Of a stretch of 10,249 bases of DNA, positions 5,599 through 10,249 are shown one piece after another. A model generated the notes under the pieces. That model made no database searches and was not told the origin of the DNA. It was given only the letters and a program-made list of their open reading frames with translations. The stretch's first letter is position 1. Each line of letters begins with the position of its first letter. The position numbers and the translations under genes were made by a program. Source of the DNA: Candidatus Aerophobota bacterium (lineage in GTDB: Bacteria > Aerophobota > Aerophobia > Aerophobales > B3-G15); assembly GCA_021162265.1 (NCBI GenBank), contig JAGGZA010000073.1, positions 1-10,249 of the forward strand, written 5' to 3'.

Positions 5599-6846
5599 TT
5601 ACCTTACTCTTATAATAGTTCTACCTAAAATCATACTACCAGAATAAGCCAGTAAAACTGCCCCTATACCATAAAATATGTGTGAAATAGGGTAAAGGGC
5701 TCCAATAACTCCCGCAACCCACACAAAAATAAGAAAAGCAGAATTTATTATAATTTCAAAACCAGCAAAGACCCTCCCCCTAACGCTATCAGGGGTAACC
5801 TCCTGAATAAAGGTATTAGCAGCAATCATTATTATAGCAGCTATAAATCCAATAAGAAATATTCCCAAGGAAAGAAAGGTAATTGAACCACTACCACCAA
5901 GAATTAAAACAAAAAGACCCGCTGCCAACATTCCTCCCAGAATAACTGAATTTTTTCTAAGTTTCCCTCCAAATTGCCCGTAAAGAAGAGAACCGGCTAT
6001 CATTCCCGCACCCAGGAAAGCAGCTATAATTCCAAGCCCCTGAGTCCCCATTCTCAAATCCTTTGTGACCCAAACGGTAACAAGCACATAAGCAAGACCA
6101 CTGGCAGCCATTGATACAAACAAATTAATTGCAAGGAGCGAAACCTGTTTGTTTTTTAAAATAAACCTTATCCCTTCCCTTACATCTCCTCCTATTTTTT
6201 TAAGCAGAGAAGCTGCATGGCTATCTCTTACCGGGTTTCCTTTTATTCTTACAAGTGCTATGGCACAACCAGAAGCAATAAAACTAACCGAGTCAAGTAC
6301 AAAACTCAACGTTATTCCTAACCTTGCAACAATAAAACCACCTATCACAACCCCTGCTATCATGGCTACCATACGAGTAATATTAGAAAGAGAGTTAGCA
6401 GATAACAATTCCTCCTTCTCTACCAGATTGGGTATAAAAGCAAGCTTTGCAGGAGTAAAAAAACAGGTCACTGAAAAAATAAGGAATATTATAACATAAA
6501 CATAACTTATGTTCCCGGTATACACTACAGAAACAGGAATTAAAACAACCAGTACTGCCCGAACAAAATCGGTTATTATCAGGATGTTCCTGCGACCCCA
6601 TCTATCCACATACACACCAGCCAGAGGAGTAAAAATTAATATAGGTAAAGTGGAAAAGAAAAAAAGGTCTCTCATCAATGGAACAGATTCAGCCACTGAT
6701 ATACCCTGGGTCTTATTCAGATAAATACCTACAAGGCCCATTTGAGCAAGACGATCTCCAAATTGGGAAACTATCTGACCAATCCAAAGAGCAAAAAAAT
6801 CCTTATTTTTTAAAACATTAAAAATATTTTTTCTCTCAGATACCAT
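5599..6846 (-). CDS. Major facilitator superfamily transporter, probable exporter
   Basis: A 415-residue inner-membrane protein with about 12 hydrophobic segments in two halves. Motif A lies in the loop between segments 2 and 3 as GVYVDRWGRRNI (residues 77-88), with a related GGKLRKN loop in the second half. The N-terminus (FFALWIGQIVSQFGDRL) and overall layout resemble the MFS_3/EntS-like group of proton-driven exporters. The substrate is unknown. It is the first gene of a tight block with the acyltransferase and glycosyltransferase, so it could move a lipid or a toxic compound. It has its own promoter overlapped by a palindrome. There is no ribosome site before the ATG; with the predicted start of transcription about 12 nt upstream, it would be read from a very short leader. 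The ATG at 6846 begins MVSERKNIF, a usual N-terminus for the group. Confidence 0.9.
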   Translation of the reverse strand: MVSERKNIFNVLKNKDFFALWIGQIVSQFGDRLAQMGLVGIYLNKTQGISVAESVPLMRDLFFFSTLPILIFTPLAGVYVDRWGRRNILIITDFVRAVLVVLIPVSVVYTGNISYVYVIIFLIFSVTCFFTPAKLAFIPNLVEKEELLSANSLSNITRMVAMIAGVVIGGFIVARLGITLSFVLDSVSFIASGCAIALVRIKGNPVRDSHAASLLKKIGGDVREGIRFILKNKQVSLLAINLFVSMAASGLAYVLVTVWVTKDLRMGTQGLGIIAAFLGAGMIAGSLLYGQFGGKLRKNSVILGGMLAAGLFVLILGGSGSITFLSLGIFLIGFIAAIIMIAANTFIQEVTPDSVRGRVFAGFEIIINSAFLIFVWVAGVIGALYPISHIFYGIGAVLLAYSGSMILGRTIIRVR

Positions 6847-6859
6847 ATTAAAATATTTC

Positions 6860-6874
6860 GTGATAAAGTATCAC
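6860..6874. promoter_or_regulatory. Palindromic operator-like site over the MFS promoter
   Basis: GTGATA-AAG-TATCAC (plus strand) is a perfect 6-bp inverted repeat with a 3-bp centre. It covers the whole -10 hexamer and the probable start of transcription of the MFS block. This position is typical for a repressor binding site; the cognate regulator is not in the window. It could also form a small hairpin, but no U-tract follows. Confidence 0.45.
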
Positions 6875-6893
6875 ATATTCCTTTCATTGTCAA
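6865..6893 (-). promoter_or_regulatory. Promoter for the MFS-acyltransferase-glycosyltransferase-ATPase C block
   Basis: A perfect -35 TTGACA (6893-6888) is followed after 17 bp by TACTTT (6870-6865), a weaker -10 that keeps the key first two bases and the last T. The -35 lies just after the last sense codon of the rhomboid gene. The predicted leader to the ATG at 6846 is about 12 nt. Confidence 0.5.
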
Positions 6894-7595
6894 TTACCAG
6901 TAGTTATAATAACGCCTTTTGTACCTGCGATGTCTTACAAATAAAACACAAAGACCCATTCCTATAATAAATCCTCCTATATGTGCCCACCAGGCAACTC
7001 CCTCCTTTGCATGTCCTCCAATTGCAAGAGAAAAAGCTCCACTGAAAAGCTGGAAAAGAAACCATACTCCCAAGAAGAAAAAAGCGGGTATCTGCACCAG
7101 TGTAAAGAAGAAAAAGAAGGGAACAAGTGTAATCACACGGGAGTGAGGGAAAAGCAAGAAATAAGCACCCATCACTCCAGATATAGCACCACTTGCTCCT
7201 ATGGCAGGAACAGAGGAGGTGGAATTAAGGTAAAGATGAACAAATCCTGCTGCTACTCCACAGAGAATGTAAAATATAAAATACTTAAAATGACCCATTT
7301 CATCCTCCACATTATCCCCAAAAATCCAGAGAAAAAGCATATTTCCAAGAATGTGGAACCACCCACCATGCAGAAAGATAGAAGTAATAAAAGAAGAATA
7401 TCGATATAAAGATAAGCCCTGGTAAGATAGATAAAAAAATCTCTTAGGAACAAGCCCGTAGGTATACAAAAACCTTGCTAATCCTGTTCTTCCCAGAGAA
7501 AGCTCATAGAAAAACAAACCAAAATTTATTATAATAATAGAAATGTTAACATAAGGCGTGGTTCGAGAAGGGATGGTGTCCTTAAGAGGTATCAT
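6894..7595 (-). CDS. Rhomboid-family intramembrane serine protease
   Basis: A 233-residue polytopic membrane protein that cleaves transmembrane helices of other proteins within the bilayer. The N-terminus MIPLKDTIPSRTTPYVN is common in bacterial rhomboids. HGGWFHILGNMLFLWIFG (residues 76-93) supplies the conserved His and Asn of the first core helices. GASGAISG (133-140) holds the catalytic Ser135, and AHIGGFIIG (204-212) the catalytic His205. All parts of the Ser-His dyad are present, so it should be active. The loop and helix at 158-185 are unusually Phe-rich. The C-terminus is a short basic and Tyr-rich tail (RHRRYKRRYYNYW). It has its own promoter and only a weak ribosome site (AAAGG). 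Substrates cannot be inferred; the neighbouring transporter is a candidate by position only. Confidence 0.94.
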   Translation of the reverse strand: MIPLKDTIPSRTTPYVNISIIIINFGLFFYELSLGRTGLARFLYTYGLVPKRFFYLSYQGLSLYRYSSFITSIFLHGGWFHILGNMLFLWIFGDNVEDEMGHFKYFIFYILCGVAAGFVHLYLNSTSSVPAIGASGAISGVMGAYFLLFPHSRVITLVPFFFFFTLVQIPAFFFLGVWFLFQLFSGAFSLAIGGHAKEGVAWWAHIGGFIIGMGLCVLFVRHRRYKRRYYNYW

Positions 7596-7616
7596 TAAAG
7601 GAACCTTTTTGTTTTG

Positions 7617-7645
7617 AGTATATTATTTTTCAAAAAACAAGTCAA
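7617..7645 (-). promoter_or_regulatory. Promoter for the rhomboid gene
   Basis: TTGACT (7645-7640), a 17-bp spacer and TATACT (7622-7617): five of six consensus bases in each box with ideal spacing. Transcription would start near 7610, about 15 nt before the ATG at 7595. It lies in the 59-bp gap after gnd, where no terminator is visible. Confidence 0.6.
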
Positions 7646-7654
7646 CCTGCCATC

Positions 7655-9073
7655 TCAACCTATCTTTTGCCACTCAGTATGGAAAAAACCTTTCTTATCT
7701 ACCCGCTCGTATTTATGAGCACCAAAGTAATCACGCTGAGCCTGGATTAGATTTGCCGGTAAAATCTTTGCCCTGTAACTGTCATAGTAATTAAGACAGG
7801 CACTCATTGCAGGCACAGGAATTCCCCAGGTTACTGCTTTAATTAAAATGTGACGAAGGGCGGATATCTGTTCGTTAAGTATGCCTGTAAGTTCATCTGA
7901 AAAAATAAGATTGGGAAGATTTTGCTCTTTTACATAAATATTTTTTATTGTATCCAAAACTCTTGCCCGGATAATACACCCTCCCTTCCAGATTCTGGCA
8001 ACTTCACTTAAATTGAGATTGTAGCTAAATTTTTCTGATGCTACTTTTAAAAGATGCATCCCCTGAGCATAGGATAAAAGCATACAGATATAACAACATC
8101 TTCTCAACAGAGAAATGAAATTATCTTTATCCTCTCTGCCATTATGTATCAAAGGTCCTCTAAGCTTATCTGATAGTTTCGCTCTATCCTCTTTGAAACC
8201 GGAAATTATCCTTGCATTCACCGCCCCGTTTATGGTGGGTACAGGAACTCCTAAATCAAGGGATACCTTTGATGTCCATAAACCTGTTCCCTTTTGTCCT
8301 GCTTTATCCAGTATCAAGTCAACAAGAGGTTTTTCAGTAACCTTATCTCTTTTCTCCAGAATCTTCCCTGTAATCTCCACAAGATAAGAGTTAAGCTCGC
8401 TTTTATTCCACTCCTCAAAGGTATCCTGAATATCCTCTATATCCATCAAAAGACCATCTCTCATCAAATGGTAACTCTCAGCTATGATTTCCATCAGTGC
8501 ATATTCTATTCCATTATGCACCATTTTCACAAAGTGACCTGCAGAACCCGGACCAAGATAGCTGCAACAGGGACCATCCTTGGTATAGGCACAAGCTTTA
8601 AGAAATATTTCTTCCACCTGCTGGTAAGCTTCCTTATCCCCTCCTGGCATAATGCAGGGACCATGCAAAGCCCCGTATTCTCCTCCAGATATACCTGTAC
8701 CAAGGTAAAAAATCCCCTCTCTTCTCATCCAATCACTGCGCCTTTCTGTATCCTTAAAGTAAGAATTACCACCATCAATGATTATGTCATTTTTCTCCAG
8801 CAGTTCTTTCAACATCCTGAGAAACTCATCTACAGCCTCTCCTGCCTTAACCATAAGCAAAACTTTCCGTGGAACTTTCAAAGAATAAACAAAATCTCTT
8901 AAAGAATAGGTAGGAACTACAGCTTTTCCCTTTGCTCTTTTTTCAACAAACTCCCTTGTCCTGGACTCTGTCCTGTTGTAAACAGAAACAGTAAATCCCC
9001 TGCTCTCAATATTTAAAGCAAAACTTTGACCCATAACACCCATACCTATTATTCCTATATCAGATCCATCCAA
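7655..9073 (-). CDS. gnd: 6-phosphogluconate dehydrogenase, decarboxylating (long, NADP-type)
   Basis: Cytoplasmic enzyme of the oxidative pentose phosphate pathway that converts 6-phosphogluconate to ribulose 5-phosphate and CO2 with reduction of NADP+. At 472 residues it is the full-length form. The Rossmann motif GIIGMGVMG (7-15) is followed by NRT (33-35), whose Arg favours NADP. The catalytic pair K183 and E190 lies in GHFVKMVHNGIEYALM. The substrate residues known for the family are all present: N103, S129-G130-G131, N187, Y191, K261, T263, R288, and R447 and H453 from the C-terminal tail (QRDYFGAHKYER). One oddity is SGGEYGALHGPCIMPGG, where SGGEEGA and GPS are more usual. The start is TTG, with AAGGAGG 7 nt upstream. 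It follows the SDR gene by 51 nt, probably on the same transcript. Confidence 0.97.
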   Translation of the reverse strand: MDGSDIGIIGMGVMGQSFALNIESRGFTVSVYNRTESRTREFVEKRAKGKAVVPTYSLRDFVYSLKVPRKVLLMVKAGEAVDEFLRMLKELLEKNDIIIDGGNSYFKDTERRSDWMRREGIFYLGTGISGGEYGALHGPCIMPGGDKEAYQQVEEIFLKACAYTKDGPCCSYLGPGSAGHFVKMVHNGIEYALMEIIAESYHLMRDGLLMDIEDIQDTFEEWNKSELNSYLVEITGKILEKRDKVTEKPLVDLILDKAGQKGTGLWTSKVSLDLGVPVPTINGAVNARIISGFKEDRAKLSDKLRGPLIHNGREDKDNFISLLRRCCYICMLLSYAQGMHLLKVASEKFSYNLNLSEVARIWKGGCIIRARVLDTIKNIYVKEQNLPNLIFSDELTGILNEQISALRHILIKAVTWGIPVPAMSACLNYYDSYRAKILPANLIQAQRDYFGAHKYERVDKKGFFHTEWQKIG

Positions 9074-9080
9074 TTCTCTC

Positions 9081-9087
9081 CCTCCTT
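9081..9087 (-). promoter_or_regulatory. Ribosome binding site for the TTG start of gnd
   Basis: AAGGAGG on the minus strand is 7 nt from the TTG at 9073-9071, and decides this non-ATG start, which lies six codons before the Rossmann motif. No in-frame ATG precedes the motif. Confidence 0.75.
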
Positions 9088-9124
9088 TTTACCCAGCATA
9101 AGTAAAATAATATCCCTGAGGCAA

Positions 9125-9949
9125 TTATACCCCTGAATAAACACTAAATCCTCCATCTACGGGAACAACAACACCTGTAACAAATCTTGCCGCACTTGAA
9201 GAAAGCCAGATGCAAACTCCCACAAGATCATCCGGTTTCCCGAACTCACCCATAGGAGTATGAGCTATCACTGCTTTTCCCCTTTCCGTAAAATTACCTT
9301 CCTTATCCACAAGTAGATAACGGTTTTGATGAGTTATAAAAAAACCGGGGGCAATAGCATTCACTCTTAAATTTTTGTTATATTCCTTGGCAAAGTGAAC
9401 AGCAAGCCACTGGGTAAAATTACTAACTGCAGCCTTAGCAGCTGAATATCCGGGTATTCTGGTTAAAGGACGAAAAGCATTCATAGAAGATATGTTTATT
9501 ATAGAACCACCTTCTTTGTTTTCTACCATAGTTTTTCCAAACACCTGACAGGGCAGGATTGCTCCTCCAAAAAGATTGAGCCCTATTACTTTCTCTAACC
9601 CGGATAAAGGCAGATCAAAAAAACTCAAATCTTTTGAAGTAGTTGCCTCTGGCATATTTCCTCCCGCTGCATTAAGCAGAATATCCACCCTGCCAAAATC
9701 TCTTAACACCTCATCACGGCAGTATTCTATTTTACCCTTGTCCATAACATCCACATAGTATCCCTTAGCCTCAACACCCTCTTTCTTAAGGTCAGCTACT
9801 ACAGAAGTTGTATCTGCAATATCGCATATGGCAACCCCAGCTCCAGCTTTTCCCAGTCCTTTAGCTATAGCCGACCCTAAAACACCAGCTCCTCCCATAA
9901 TAACAGCTTTTTTTCCTTCAAGACTGAATATGTTCAGAAACTCTCTCAT
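9125..9949 (-). CDS. SDR-family oxidoreductase, probable D-mannonate oxidoreductase (fructuronate reductase)-like
   Basis: A 274-residue classical short-chain dehydrogenase. It has the cofactor motif GGAGVLG (19-25), D43 at the end of the second strand (which favours NAD(H)), NAAGG (93-97), and the catalytic tetrad N125, S155, Y168 and K172 (YSAAK). The segment PGFFITHQNRYLL (201-213) and HTPMGEFGKPDDLVGV (230-245) resemble the SDR-type D-mannonate oxidoreductases of Bacillus (YjmF/UxuB group), which reduce fructuronate to mannonate. Gluconate 5-dehydrogenase-like activity is the main alternative. It is first in a probable two-gene unit with gnd, which fits sugar-acid metabolism, but no other hexuronate genes are seen. 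The start is an ATG with a strong GGGAGGAGG ribosome site, and the gene has its own promoter. Confidence 0.85.
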   Translation of the reverse strand: MREFLNIFSLEGKKAVIMGGAGVLGSAIAKGLGKAGAGVAICDIADTTSVVADLKKEGVEAKGYYVDVMDKGKIEYCRDEVLRDFGRVDILLNAAGGNMPEATTSKDLSFFDLPLSGLEKVIGLNLFGGAILPCQVFGKTMVENKEGGSIINISSMNAFRPLTRIPGYSAAKAAVSNFTQWLAVHFAKEYNKNLRVNAIAPGFFITHQNRYLLVDKEGNFTERGKAVIAHTPMGEFGKPDDLVGVCIWLSSSAARFVTGVVVPVDGGFSVYSGV

Positions 9950-9978
9950 TTCCTCCTCCCTTTTAATAGTTCATAAAA

Positions 9979-10007
9979 AAGATATTAAAATATACAAACA
10001 AAGTCAA
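9979..10007 (-). promoter_or_regulatory. Promoter for the SDR-gnd unit
   Basis: TTGACT (10007-10002), a 17-bp spacer and TATCTT (9984-9979). Transcription would start near 9972, with a leader of about 23 nt before the SDR ATG that carries the strong ribosome site. The rest of the 154-bp gap (9950-10103) is AT-rich, holds an isolated CCTGCAGG palindrome, and shows no convincing terminator for the upstream gene. Confidence 0.5.
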
Positions 10008-10103
10008 ATTCTCATCAGGATGGGTATACGACATGCTTTCAAAAGATAAAATTTTGAGGAAAGACCTGCAGGAGAAATATAAATGCAATATTAAATTAAA
10101 ATT

Positions 10104-10249
10104 TTACAATCCACCAAATATTTCCCTTATCTTCTGTGCAACATCCCTTTCATTGGGCAAAAATGCCTTCTCCAGAACTGGAGAGGAAGGTGGAGGTGTA
10201 TTGGGAGCTGCTATTCTTGTAACCGGAGCATCAAGATACTCAAATGCCC
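10104..10249 (-). CDS. 2-oxoacid (pyruvate-type) dehydrogenase E1 component, beta subunit, C-terminal end
   Basis: Only the last 47 residues are in the window; the gene continues beyond the right edge. The segment FEYLDAPVTRIAAPNTPPP followed by SSPVLEKAFLPNERDVAQKI is the conserved C-terminus of the beta subunit (PdhB/AcoB/BkdB type) of thiamine-diphosphate-dependent E1. In this enzyme an alpha2beta2 tetramer decarboxylates a 2-oxoacid and passes the acyl group to the lipoyl E2. The PNTPPP turn and the final helix are typical of the pyruvate/acetoin group, but branched-chain oxoacid enzymes cannot be excluded from this fragment. It ends in GGL-TAA. The alpha subunit and E2 would be expected near it outside the window. 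The SDR gene downstream has its own promoter, so cotranscription is not certain. Confidence 0.92.
   Translation of the reverse strand, partial: AFEYLDAPVTRIAAPNTPPPSSPVLEKAFLPNERDVAQKIREIFGGL

Noticed and set aside
6847..6880. Intrinsic terminator after the rhomboid gene
   Set aside because: The GTGATA/TATCAC hairpin is AT-rich and lacks a following run of U. Its place over the -10 box fits an operator better.
8294..8902. Long plus-strand ORF (202 codons)
   Set aside because: Antisense shadow of gnd, whose full set of catalytic residues leaves no doubt about the coding strand.
10033..10249. Plus-strand ORF open to the right edge (begins MLSKDKILRK)
   Set aside because: From about 10104 it is antisense to the clearly conserved E1 beta C-terminus, and it has no promoter or ribosome site.
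1..10249. Mobile elements, CRISPR arrays, tRNA or rRNA genes
   Set aside because: No transposase or integrase, no regularly spaced repeats and no recognisable tRNA or rRNA sequence on either strand.

Overview
The window is an AT-rich stretch of bacterial chromosome packed with genes, almost all read leftward on the minus strand. It suggests an uncultivated, probably anaerobic Gram-negative lineage. The Gram-negative hint is a lipid A-type (LpxL/HtrB family) acyltransferase. It sits beside V-type (A/V) ATPase subunits and a MGDG-synthase-type glycosyltransferase, a mix seen in candidate phyla such as Omnitrophota or Aerophobota. That placement is inference; there is no rRNA or marker phylogeny here. 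I see no insertion sequences, tRNAs, CRISPR arrays or convincing intrinsic terminators.

Layout in transcription order (right to left). (1) 10249-10104: the C-terminal end of a 2-oxoacid (pyruvate-type) dehydrogenase E1 beta subunit. (2) After a 154-bp gap with a good promoter: an SDR-family dehydrogenase resembling fructuronate reductases, then 6-phosphogluconate dehydrogenase (gnd). (3) A rhomboid intramembrane protease with its own promoter. (4) A second promoter overlapped by a perfect palindrome, then a tight block: MFS exporter, LpxL-family acyltransferase, GT28/MGDG-type glycosyltransferase and V-type ATPase subunit C, with spacings of 1 nt or ATGA overlaps. (5) A 235-bp gap that holds a small plus-strand gene for a four-cysteine protein, with its own promoter. 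(6) V-ATPase subunit F, a UPF0280 (ApbE-like) protein and a membrane-anchored TPR protein. (7) A 42-residue, extremely basic COX24/AURKAIP1-like protein, probably ribosome-associated, directly followed by glutamyl-tRNA synthetase (gltX), which runs off the left edge.

How the genes fit together: the right part is central carbon metabolism (oxoacid dehydrogenase, hexuronate/gluconate-type SDR, oxidative pentose phosphate step). The middle is membrane and envelope work (rhomboid, exporter, acyl and glycosyl transfer to lipids). The left mixes ATPase parts with translation genes. The most unusual points are the lone plus-strand cysteine microgene wedged between ATPase C and F, the split ATPase cluster with no A, B, D, E, I or K subunit nearby, and the basic microprotein in frame with gltX. 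Several starts are TTG (ATPase F, acyltransferase, gnd) and one is GTG.
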